Assembly: GCF_008807375.1 (NCBI RefSeq)
Contig: NZ_CP043311.1
Location: forward strand, 2,832,001 to 2,896,000
Direction: 5' to 3'
Origin: Pseudomonas lalkuanensis
GTDB taxonomy: Bacteria; Pseudomonadota; Gammaproteobacteria; Pseudomonadales; Pseudomonadaceae
DNA: 64,000 bases
The first letter of the stretch is position 1; the number at the start of each line of letters is the position of its first letter. Positions 19,187 to 26,688 of this stretch are shown piece by piece. The position numbers and the translations under genes were made by a program. The notes under the pieces are model-generated. The model was not told the origin of the DNA and ran no database searches. It worked only from the letters and a program-made list of their open reading frames with translations.

Positions 19187-20221
19187 ATGAAATTTAGGAA
19201 CTTCCTCCGTGTCCAACAAGACGAGTGCCTATCGTCGTGGGTGTACCGGTGCAGTCAGTCTAAAAAGGGACAAAAATTTAAGATTTTGAGCGATGCATAT
19301 ATCGACTCGGATCCTGACTTTGATCTGGTTGCGCCATTCTTTACGCCTGATATCGCTTCGTTGGGTTTGGATGTGGCCCTCTTCCAACGGTGTTTTCAAG
19401 CGCGCTCCGAATGGGTCTTGCCCTGGGCTGAGCGCGTAGTCTATTGCCCGGCCTGCTTTCATGAAGATATTGCCGCTGGTTGGTTGCCTTATTGGCGAAA
19501 AGGCTGGTGCTATCTCCATGCACCGATATGCATAAAACACCGAAGACTATTGGCCGTTGCCGAGCACTACAATCCTTTTGTCGACAAGGCCTGGATTGCT
19601 TTTGCTGAGGACTGTGTGTCGCCCCATGACCCGGATACCCGGTGTCGGCTGCCGTGGAGGCATCCTCCCGTTTCGAAGGAGGTTGTTTATTTGGCAGCCA
19701 AAGCTCAGCGTTTTTTGCATGCTGCGCATGTGTACGCAACGGTCCGGTTAATCGACGGCGTTACGCTCAGTAGCGCAGAGGTTCTGAAGGTCAGTAGATT
19801 TCTGTTGGAGTATTTTCTCTTTCCCAGGCTTCGCCCACCGAAAGGCGATGGTGTTGCCCGAGGCATGCAGCACAGTGTGGGGCGGATAGGTGAGCGGATG
19901 ACACGTGAGCAGGCGAAAGCTGTTGGCTGCTCAGACTCTGATGTTTTCTCTCGGATGACGGCGCTGATTCTGGTGGGTTGTGTCTTCGGGATAGTTTCGG
20001 CGGCGCTCTTCCAGTCGGTAGCCCGATCGCTGGCACTCACCATCTACTTGGAACGAGGGGGTGCCTATGAAATTGGCTGTCATGGCTTTACGTTTCTGAC
20101 CATGAAAGAGCATCGGGAGGCCGTGCAGTTCTTTGAGAACTTGTCTGATGTAATGAAATCGCGATTGTCGTGTTTCATGCGCGGACTAAAAGATTATCGA
20201 TACAAAATGGGTTCTTATTAG
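19187..20221 (+). CDS. TniQ family target-selection protein
   Basis: A 344-aa protein of the TniQ/TnsD family. The N-terminal segment LRVQQDECLSSWVYRCSQ fits the family start. A zinc-finger stretch follows with CPACFHED, WCYLHAPICIKHRRL, the usual C-x2-C...C...H pattern. The C-terminal half is helical. TniQ proteins connect target DNA to the TnsC-type ATPase. Start taken at the ATG at 19187, 8 nt after AGGAG; a GTG at 19178 is too close to that site. It is shorter than TnsD of Tn7, so it may select sites by another rule. Confidence 0.88.
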   Translation: MKFRNFLRVQQDECLSSWVYRCSQSKKGQKFKILSDAYIDSDPDFDLVAPFFTPDIASLGLDVALFQRCFQARSEWVLPWAERVVYCPACFHEDIAAGWLPYWRKGWCYLHAPICIKHRRLLAVAEHYNPFVDKAWIAFAEDCVSPHDPDTRCRLPWRHPPVSKEVVYLAAKAQRFLHAAHVYATVRLIDGVTLSSAEVLKVSRFLLEYFLFPRLRPPKGDGVARGMQHSVGRIGERMTREQAKAVGCSDSDVFSRMTALILVGCVFGIVSAALFQSVARSLALTIYLERGGAYEIGCHGFTFLTMKEHREAVQFFENLSDVMKSRLSCFMRGLKDYRYKMGSY

Positions 20222-20541
20222 GGGATTCCGCCCCGGCTGGACTGAGGCTGGAAAACTTACAGTTCAAGCTACCCGCGGCCCAATCGTGGACTACCCAGGC
20301 GACGTTTTCCGGGGTTGCCTGTAGACGTGGGCAAGCCGAGATAAGGGGGAAATTAGGACATTCGTTCTGGAAGACAATGAATTATAAGGACATTTATTGA
20401 GCCGATCGGCTGGGCGTCCGCATTCTCGCCCAACCTCTCTGCTTTGGGCATTGCCTCGCATGCTGACCACCTGGTGCACCTCGCAGCGAGAGGATTGAAG
20501 ACCTCGGACCGCGCCGCTGCGAACTGGATGGATCACTGGAC
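20222..20541. mobile_element. Possible transposon end with repeated AGGACATT motifs
   Basis: After the tniQ stop there is no gene. At 20326-20400 the text GGGCAAGCCGAGATAAGG is followed by two copies of an AGGACATT motif (in TTAGGACATTCG and TAAGGACATTTA). The CCGAGATAAGG block resembles, from memory, the terminal repeats of the Tn4651 group, which would fit the TnpS/TnpT genes further right. Alternatively it is the right end of the Tn7-like element. I found no matching inverted copy in the window. Confidence 0.35.
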
Positions 20542-21738
20542 TTAAAGGCCGGCCTCGGCCTGCTTGCTATGTCTATTTTGGAACAGCTGAGTGATGTCTT
20601 GCGTGGTTGGCGGGGCAGCCACCGTCATAGGTTTCAACTTGGACGTAATGGGGGCGCCCATGACGATGTGATTGACGAACATTCGACGCTCATTGCAGGG
20701 CTCGTCAGCTTTCTCCCAAGCGTGGTTGAAGGCGGTAAGCACGATATAGCTATAGCCCACTTTGCAAGATGCTCGGTAGGTGCGCTCCTGCTCCTTCCAA
20801 AAGTCGGATTTCTGAAGGCTGCGGACGTCCGATGGCGTCCAACCTTCCTGGGTCGTCCGATCAGCCCAGTATTCGCTGACGCAATTTTGGATGTTGCTTT
20901 CGCTGGCCTGCATGGCCGACTGAAATGCTGACTGCCAGTCGGCATATGCCGGTGTAGGGCATCTCAGGTCTTCAGCATATTTGGCCAACCCTTCTTTGTA
21001 GTTTCGCGCCAGTAACGCATCCAGGGCGGCGCTGGGTGCCCGGGCTTGCTTGGTGGCCTCAGCCTGCAATTGGGATAGCGTGGTCTTTGCCAGGTCGACC
21101 GGTTGCAGCTCTAAGGACTTCAGCTTTTGTGCAATGGAGTTTGCTTCAGCTTCTTCGAAGACATTCAGGGTGTAGGTGCTACCCGACCTATTCAGGATCT
21201 GAACGACGCTGCTGGGCAATGCCAGATCGCCCAGTAGGCTCTGTAGCTTCAGTCCATAGTGCTGAGTTTGAAGGATGGAGAGGGCGGACTCAGCCGTTTT
21301 GGCCTCGGCAACTGCCTTCCCGGCTCGACGCGTCGCATCACGCGCTGACCTCTCAGCAACTACCACCTTCTGGTTAAGCGTCGCGACTTGACCTTCGATG
21401 GCAGATCTCTGATCGGCCAACTCTTTGTTTCTTGCTTCCCCCGCCGCCAAGGTTTCGGTCTGCTTATCCATCTGCTGTTGAAGTTTCCGTTGCTCGATCT
21501 GCAGGCGGGCGAGATCCTCGGAGACAAGCTCCTTCTGGAAGACTGGGCGGACGGTATAGATGTAGCCATAAACCACGACTACCAACATGAACACCTGGGA
21601 TACGTTTGCGACAATCCCTGCATACGACATCGCCTTCTCAAGTCGTGAGGAACTGCCAGTGGGCTTCGCAGGCTGCCTCACGTTTGCGCTGGAGCGCTGT
21701 TTTCCGAGAAATCGTACGTATCGATTACGAGCTGCCAC
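20542..21738 (-). CDS. Membrane-anchored coiled-coil protein of unknown function
   Basis: A 398-aa protein I cannot assign. It begins with a basic tail (~35 aa), has one transmembrane helix (IVANVSQVFMLVVVVYGYIY), then a long coiled coil rich in Gln, Lys, Glu and Ala (about residues 70-150), and a C-terminal globular part with several cysteines (LRCPTP, NIQNCVSEYW, YRASCKVGY, DEPCNERR). The translation starts with GTG at 21738, supported by AGGA 6 nt upstream. It stands alone on the minus strand between the transposition genes and other unknowns. It may be an envelope-associated sensor or defence component; that is a guess. Confidence 0.7.
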   Translation of the reverse strand: MAARNRYVRFLGKQRSSANVRQPAKPTGSSSRLEKAMSYAGIVANVSQVFMLVVVVYGYIYTVRPVFQKELVSEDLARLQIEQRKLQQQMDKQTETLAAGEARNKELADQRSAIEGQVATLNQKVVVAERSARDATRRAGKAVAEAKTAESALSILQTQHYGLKLQSLLGDLALPSSVVQILNRSGSTYTLNVFEEAEANSIAQKLKSLELQPVDLAKTTLSQLQAEATKQARAPSAALDALLARNYKEGLAKYAEDLRCPTPAYADWQSAFQSAMQASESNIQNCVSEYWADRTTQEGWTPSDVRSLQKSDFWKEQERTYRASCKVGYSYIVLTAFNHAWEKADEPCNERRMFVNHIVMGAPITSKLKPMTVAAPPTTQDITQLFQNRHSKQAEAGL

Positions 21739-22008
21739 TGTGTTTCCTAATGGGTGAACATGACTGATGGTTGACGTTTACGCGCGGCGGGCGAATGGTA
21801 CGAAAATTCGCGGCCCTAAACTGATGTTTCGGTATGGCACCGTGATATCGGTCTGCGCTCCGCATCGCCTGGTCAGTCCGGCGGGTCTGAAGTGATTGCT
21901 GCATTTGCCGTGAGGGGCTTCTGGTCAAACAATGGTTATGGTGTTGATGCAGCCAAAGTTTTTGGTGGGCTGCATCGGCGCATCGGACTGGATCACGAAG
22001 GGGTGATG

Positions 22009-22671
22009 TTACTCCGAGGTACCGCTTTCCCATTTTGGCAATGAAACGAAGTGAATCGTTTTGCCCCCGTCTGACCTCAGATCTGCGCTGGCCCGGCGCG
22101 AAAACCAGTACACCCAGTGAGCCTGGAGAGGGCCTACGGTAGGTTGCCAGGTATCTGCAACAGGGCTTGGTGCAGGCTCTTCCCTCATCATCAGTGGGAA
22201 CCAAAGCTGCGGCGGCAGTGGAAGCCGACTATAACGGCAGGCCATCACAAATACCGGCCAATGGCCTAGGCGTACAGTAGACAGGCCAGTGTAGTGCCCC
22301 TCCTCAGAACATTCCCTCACCAGAATATTTCTGGCTGCAGCGCCGTCAGCTGTGATGGGTATGTCACACAGCGCTAAGCCGTGCGAGGGATCACCGCGAT
22401 ACAGGACAGCCTCAGTGTCAGGCCCGGGCATCCAGAGCTGGTGATTGCAATGTTTCATTTCGCTTCGTACGAATCGAGCGAAGTGTTCGCTAGCCTCGGT
22501 TTCGCCACCCAAGGTGGCCCAAAGCAGCATGATCGGAATGAGAGCGCTGCCCTTTGTATGCTGCACCCGATACTCTTCAGTCCTGGCCTGGGGATGCCTT
22601 ATCAGCTCCTGGTAGCTGCTGTGGATGGTTGAGGGTTTCGGCTGATGATGAGGTGGCCTGCTACTACCCAC
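22009..22671 (-). CDS. Hypothetical protein, start uncertain
   Basis: Open frame of up to 220 aa with balanced protein-like composition from about residue 45 onward: a hydrophobic ALIPIMLLWATL, then FARFVRSEMKHC, GLALCDIPITADG, GHWPVFVMACRY and WFPLMMREE. I recognise no family. A start at the ATG at 22530 would give about 173 aa, but no good ribosome site precedes either candidate. The first ~40 residues are low-complexity and probably not translated. No operon partner is obvious on this strand. Confidence 0.4.
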   Translation of the reverse strand: MGSSRPPHHQPKPSTIHSSYQELIRHPQARTEEYRVQHTKGSALIPIMLLWATLGGETEASEHFARFVRSEMKHCNHQLWMPGPDTEAVLYRGDPSHGLALCDIPITADGAAARNILVRECSEEGHYTGLSTVRLGHWPVFVMACRYSRLPLPPQLWFPLMMREEPAPSPVADTWQPTVGPLQAHWVYWFSRRASADLRSDGGKTIHFVSLPKWESGTSE

Positions 22672-23050
22672 GCAAGGCTGTCCCGGGAGAGGACAAAGTC
22701 CCCGCTGAGCAACTTCGGCAACAGATACGTGACAACCTTCCCGGCGACGGATGGTGTGGCGATGGCGACGAGGATTGGGCCCAGGCTATGGCGTACTTCG
22801 CTGCTGCCAAGGTCTCCAAGTTCAGCAAGGAGGGTTTAGTCGGCACGAGCAGAAATGGTTGCTGATTTACGACAACTGGGACGAACCAGGACGCAGAGCT
22901 GACCTTGCTGATATAGCCCTCGATCGGACTTTTCACTCGATGGCCATCTACACGACCTTTGATCGAGTCCTGGTCCTTGATGGTCACACGCTTGCCAGTT
23001 TCACCAGTGATGGTTTCTGCCGCTGGGGAAGACCTCGACATGGGCGGTAG
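22641..23050 (+). pseudogene. Frameshifted 3' end of an unknown gene
   Basis: On the plus strand one frame reads PGEDKVPAEQLRQQIRDNL, then DEDWAQAMAYFAAAKV and KFSKEG, and stops soon after. From about 22828 the adjacent frame continues seamlessly as FSRHEQKWLLIYDNWDEPG ... ALDRTFHSMAIYTTFDRVL to a stop at 23050. Joining them needs a single-base indel near 22828-22835. The two parts together look like the C-terminal ~130 residues of a real protein, whose 5' part is missing. I do not recognise the family. A minus-strand frame covers part of the same DNA but decays into Ser/Pro-rich text. Confidence 0.5.
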
Positions 23051-23208
23051 GTCAATGCGATCCGATCGCCATTTTGTCTACCGTTCGAGGACTGAAGACT
23101 ACGCCTCAGCGGTCTAGCGCTTGCGGGGTATACCTGCATAGCTATCGTAAATACGGCGCTGGACGATGGAGCGGAACGCCGGCGAAGGTGACCTCGGGAG
23201 GACTCTAT

Positions 23209-23685
23209 ATGCTCACGATTGACAGTCCTACGCTGCGTGCTCTCGCATCTCTCGGTGTTCCAGGAATCGCCGTTGGCCTCTTCTACTACGCACTAACCCC
23301 ATGGGTAGAACCAGGATCAATCAAAGTTTCTCCTGAGTGGGGCGGTCCAATCGTCCTTCTCATTGTGCTGTTCGCGGGAGCAATTACTTTCCGTGCGTTG
23401 TCACCCCGTCCAGAACCGCCGCCCCTAGCGCACGGGCCTGTATCGATCAGTGTCGCGCAACCCATGCGTTTCCAGACTGTCGCCGAGATTGTCGCTGGCG
23501 CGGACGTGGTGCAGTTCCTCGGCTTCAGCCAGGCCGAGCTCGATTTTTTAGTGCCACAGCGTCAATACAAAGGAGAGGACGCAGCGAAATTGCTGGCAAG
23601 AATTGGCGAGGCATGCCGAGGCGGTGTTCGTCTGTACTCAGTCGATGCGTCAACGCCTGGCTCTATCGTCCTGACCATCCGCTGA
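23209..23685 (+). CDS. Small two-helix membrane protein of unknown function
   Basis: A 158-aa protein. Two transmembrane helices lie in the first 65 residues (GVPGIAVGLFYYAL and GPIVLLIVLFAGAITF). A proline-rich linker and a soluble C-terminal domain (~85 aa) follow, with FLGFSQAELDFLVPQ and a closing GSIVLTIR. Start at the ATG at 23209 with GGGAGG 9 nt upstream; the frame is open earlier but without such a site. The next gene starts 11 bases after the stop, so the two are co-transcribed. The compact C-terminal domain ending in a hydrophobic beta strand might be a protein-protein adaptor. No family is recognised. Confidence 0.65.
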   Translation: MLTIDSPTLRALASLGVPGIAVGLFYYALTPWVEPGSIKVSPEWGGPIVLLIVLFAGAITFRALSPRPEPPPLAHGPVSISVAQPMRFQTVAEIVAGADVVQFLGFSQAELDFLVPQRQYKGEDAAKLLARIGEACRGGVRLYSVDASTPGSIVLTIR

Positions 23686-23695
23686 GGGAATAGCG

Positions 23696-24109
23696 ATGTC
23701 CAAGCACACCCTTGTCTGTCCGCCACCCTCCACAGGCAGTATCACCTGTGACCTTGATCAGTTGGCCATCTGCAGATTGATCAATGGCCAGTCCCACGCT
23801 GAGTGCATTTCTGTACCTCCCGCCATTCGAAGGGCATCGCGAGCAGCCCTCGAGGCATGGTGCATAGACGAAATAACAGGAATGGGGATGTATCCGGTTC
23901 CGCCGGCTCACCTGCACCAGAGGATTTTGCAGTCCGGGCAGTACAACGTTCCATCACTAGGTATTTCCGTTACCTTTCGCATGCCGCGGTTTACTGCGTC
24001 AGGCCGCACAGATGATTCGAGTAGTAGCAGCGGCGGTGGAGGGGGAGGTGGAATCAGACCCCAGAGGCCGGAGCCACCCGAGCAACAGCAGGTGATTGAG
24101 CACCAATAG
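23696..24109 (+). CDS. Small protein with Gly/Ser-rich C-terminal tail
   Basis: A 137-aa product following the two-helix membrane protein gene by 11 bases. The first ~95 residues look globular, with ITCDLDQLAICRLINGQ, AIRRASRAALEAW and YNVPSLGISVTFRM. The tail is a run of Ser then Gly (SSSSSGGGGGGG), followed by a Pro/Glu/Gln-rich end. I recognise no domain. Tight spacing suggests it works with its upstream partner. The Gly run could be a flexible linker or a slippage-prone repeat. Confidence 0.6.
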   Translation: MSKHTLVCPPPSTGSITCDLDQLAICRLINGQSHAECISVPPAIRRASRAALEAWCIDEITGMGMYPVPPAHLHQRILQSGQYNVPSLGISVTFRMPRFTASGRTDDSSSSSGGGGGGGIRPQRPEPPEQQQVIEHQ

Positions 24110-24629
24110 AGCTGGCCAAAAAGTCTCGGGGGTGACGACGGCTTTTCATGAGCGACCTGGAGTTTAAGCGCATAGGGTTGAGGTTCGAATAAACATCGGT
24201 TGGCGGAGGGGCAGAGCGGGCACGTGCTTAGACCCTGCGTCGCGCCACGCGAAGGCAAAAACGGGCCCATGCTGGTCCCACGCCTCGCCTGAGTGGTGTC
24301 TACCCCCTTCTTGGTGCTGCTCCCTTCGCAGAAATTAATGTCACCACAATCAAGGATCGCGAAATAAAATATCGTGCAGCAACAAGATATTGGCTGATTA
24401 TTTCGACTTGCATGAATTATGCGTAATTATGCAAAAATCCATAATTTCCAACACAGGAGGATGAGCACATTGCCGTTAGCATGCCCGCCCTCGTTTCCCG
24501 CGACGTATGCGCATGTGACATGCGCGCGAATTGACGGTGCAGCTACCGTCCAATACCCTAAGTCCAAGACCATAACCCCCACGCCTCGGACGGGATTCAT
24601 CCCGAACTGCGCACCAGGGGGTTTGTTGT
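24110..24629. other. Non-coding, AT-rich from 24340 to 24460
   Basis: No supported gene. The segment around 24400-24440 carries an imperfect palindrome built on ATGAATTA / TAATTATG, which could be a regulator site or promoter. A 96-aa plus-strand frame (24419-24709) has unlikely composition and runs into the 3' end of the convergent phosphatase gene. Confidence 0.35.
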
Positions 24630-25490
24630 TTATAGGAGGCGTAGATTGCTCCCTTCTTCCAGATGTTCAACGGGTGCATCTAATACACGCTCCCAATTGC
24701 GGACGCTAAGGTCCCGGCAGGCCTGCTCCGCCCCGCCAAAGCAGCGCTTCGACACCATGGCCATAGCGTCTTCGGTTCGGTAACTGATTGGTTGCCCATG
24801 CTCGTCCAACAGCACACCCCCACTGGCCCGCAACAGCGCGTGGCCGGCCACCACGTCATGGGCTGATACTGGGTACAGCGACACCGCGCATACCGCATCG
24901 CCGGCAGCGACCCGTGCCAGACGATATGCGATGCTTGGCATGCAGTGAAATCGAGCAGGTGCGCAGAGTTCGGCATTCAACTGCGGCTTGGTCGCCGCGG
25001 CCGCACTGACCATGACGGCCGTCTGCGTGTCCAGGCGTTGCTGACTCAAATCGATCGAGACGGGATCGCCGTTCCGCAAGATGTGCGCCATCCCTTCAGT
25101 CCATGCGATGCAATCGCCGCCACGGTCCTCGGTGACTGGCGCATATACGATACCGAGCACTGGGAGTGCATCGCGCAGTAGGCCAACCGAGATTGCCGAG
25201 CCTTTCCGGCCTTTCAAGAAATCGCTGGTCCCGTCGTTGGGGTCGACCACCCAGCACCACCGGTGTCCAGTGAGGGTATGCCCGGTTTCTTCGCCCCAGT
25301 AGTCGCAATCCAGCAAATCCAGCAGTGCCTTGCGCAGGCGCTGCTCAATCTCCACGTCTACAGCAGCCTCGTCACCCTGACCGCGCGGACCGTCAGGACG
25401 GAGCCATTCTTCGACCAACAGTTGCCCCGCCAGAAGTACCTGACTCATAGCCTGGCGGAGTAGGGCGGGAAGGTTGAGTTGGCGTGTCAT
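24630..25490 (-). CDS. Inositol monophosphatase / CysQ family phosphatase
   Basis: A 286-aa member of the Mg2+-dependent, Li+-sensitive phosphatase family (inositol-1-phosphatase, CysQ/PAP phosphatase, FBPase-like). Metal-binding motifs are YWGEETG, VVDPNDGTSDFLKG (the D-P-x-D-G-T signature) and the C-terminal SAHDVVAGHALLRASGG. The start ATG at 25490 is preceded by AGAGG; a GTG lies two codons earlier. CysQ enzymes remove 3'-phosphoadenosine 5'-phosphate, but exact substrate cannot be told here. It lies 28 bases downstream of the tnpT-like gene on the same strand and may be a passenger read from the same promoter. Confidence 0.85.
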   Translation of the reverse strand: MTRQLNLPALLRQAMSQVLLAGQLLVEEWLRPDGPRGQGDEAAVDVEIEQRLRKALLDLLDCDYWGEETGHTLTGHRWCWVVDPNDGTSDFLKGRKGSAISVGLLRDALPVLGIVYAPVTEDRGGDCIAWTEGMAHILRNGDPVSIDLSQQRLDTQTAVMVSAAAATKPQLNAELCAPARFHCMPSIAYRLARVAAGDAVCAVSLYPVSAHDVVAGHALLRASGGVLLDEHGQPISYRTEDAMAMVSKRCFGGAEQACRDLSVRNWERVLDAPVEHLEEGSNLRLL

Positions 25491-25518
25491 CAGCACCTCT
25501 GTACAGAGCTGAGTTAGC

Positions 25519-26508
25519 TCATTGGGGGGCGGTATCCTCTGAAGAATGACCTAGGATCTTCAGCTGCGTGAGGGCTTCGACCAGGCGTTCTTGGAGGCTC
25601 TGTACCTGCTGACCGTGGGCGTCCTTGGCTTCCCTCAGGCGAGCTACTTCACCTTGCAGCGTATCGCAGCGCTCCCGCAATGCACTGTTCTCCTGCTCAA
25701 CCTGGGTCCGGGTCTGCATCTCGCTGGCCAGGGTCTGTTCGCGCTGCTCCAGTTGCCGCTGCAGCGAGTGCAGGTCTTTCTGTTGCTGACGGGCCTCCGC
25801 CAGCACGCGTGCGTTATCGCGGTTCAGCTGGGTTAGTTCGTCCTGCTTGATCATTAGCGTTTGTTGCAGCTGCCGCAGTTCCAATTGCAGCTGCTGCACC
25901 TGCGTTTCGTGACGGCGCTGGTCTTGTTCACGCTGCTCTTTGGCGGCTTGACGGTAGTGCTCCAAAGCATCGCGCGCATGTTGATGCTTCTCCTCAAGCG
26001 ACCGGATTTGCCCGCCACGATCCTGCAGGTGTGTTTCCAGATCGCGGTTGGCCTGGAGTAAGCGAGCGTTCACGACCTCGGCCTGCTGGCGGACCTGCCG
26101 GTCCTGCTGAAGTGCCTGCTGCGCAACCTGCAACTGCTCGGTGAGACCTGCGCATTGGGCTTCGGACTGGTGGCAACGCTCCACTGCTTGGCTGATGCGA
26201 TCTTGGTAGCCTCGACGCTCGCTGGCCAGCTGTTCGCGCTCTGCGGCTACCGCCGCCTGTGCTTCTTCCTGCAACTGCTCCGCCAGCTGCGCCACCAAAT
26301 TGGCCAACTGACCACTGAACGGTATGGGGGCGGTGCTGCGTCCCTGATCAGCAGCCTCCAGTTCCTTCAGATAACGGTGAATGGTGGTCTTTGAACCGGT
26401 ATTCCCCAGCTCAATCCGCACCGCATCGATGCTCGGGTGTTCGCCACGGGCAAGGAGGGCAGTGCGCGCTTTTTGCACCACCGCCTTGTTAATACCACCA
26501 CGCGCCAT
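25519..26508 (-). CDS. tnpT: TnpT-like KfrA-domain coiled-coil DNA-binding protein
   Basis: A 329-aa protein. The first ~60 residues match the KfrA_N DNA-binding fold: ARGGINKAVVQKARTALLARG, then SIDAVRIELGNTGSKTTIHRYL. The rest is an almost uninterrupted coiled coil rich in Gln, Glu, Leu and Arg. It is divergent from a 329-aa tyrosine recombinase across a 180-base gap. In Tn4651, cointegrate resolution needs the tyrosine recombinase TnpS (about 323 aa) and the divergently encoded TnpT (about 332 aa). Size, arrangement and domain type match, so I call it TnpT-like. GTAGGAG stands upstream of the ATG. Confidence 0.78.
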   Translation of the reverse strand: MARGGINKAVVQKARTALLARGEHPSIDAVRIELGNTGSKTTIHRYLKELEAADQGRSTAPIPFSGQLANLVAQLAEQLQEEAQAAVAAEREQLASERRGYQDRISQAVERCHQSEAQCAGLTEQLQVAQQALQQDRQVRQQAEVVNARLLQANRDLETHLQDRGGQIRSLEEKHQHARDALEHYRQAAKEQREQDQRRHETQVQQLQLELRQLQQTLMIKQDELTQLNRDNARVLAEARQQQKDLHSLQRQLEQREQTLASEMQTRTQVEQENSALRERCDTLQGEVARLREAKDAHGQQVQSLQERLVEALTQLKILGHSSEDTAPQ

Positions 26509-26602
26509 GTCGATCTCCTACGATTTCATACTGTTATACATACCATGTAGTTACATTCTATTTTCTGTATGGCTTCCTCGCCAGATGGCATCTGCATTAA
26601 GA

Positions 26603-26625
26603 TTGGATAATCACGAATTATCCAA
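26603..26625. other. Probable TnpS recombination core (rst-like site)
   Basis: TTGGATAAT (26603-26611) and ATTATCCAA (26617-26625) form a perfect 9-bp inverted repeat around the 5-bp spacer CACGA, within the tnpT-tnpS intergenic gap (26509-26688). This size and spacing are typical of a tyrosine-recombinase core. Several GTATG/CATAC repeats between 26525 and 26575 may be TnpT-binding accessory sites. Confidence 0.65.
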
Positions 26626-26688
26626 GGTGAAGCCGCTTTTCGATCGAGTTGCGGTCGAAATGCAGTACGCCAGGGCGGGGAGGGGGCG

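Noticed and set aside
24419..24709. 96-codon plus-strand frame in the AT-rich gap
   Set aside because: Composition is unlike a folded protein and it runs into the phosphatase 3' end; the AGGAGG near 24456 overlaps an ATG with no usable spacing.
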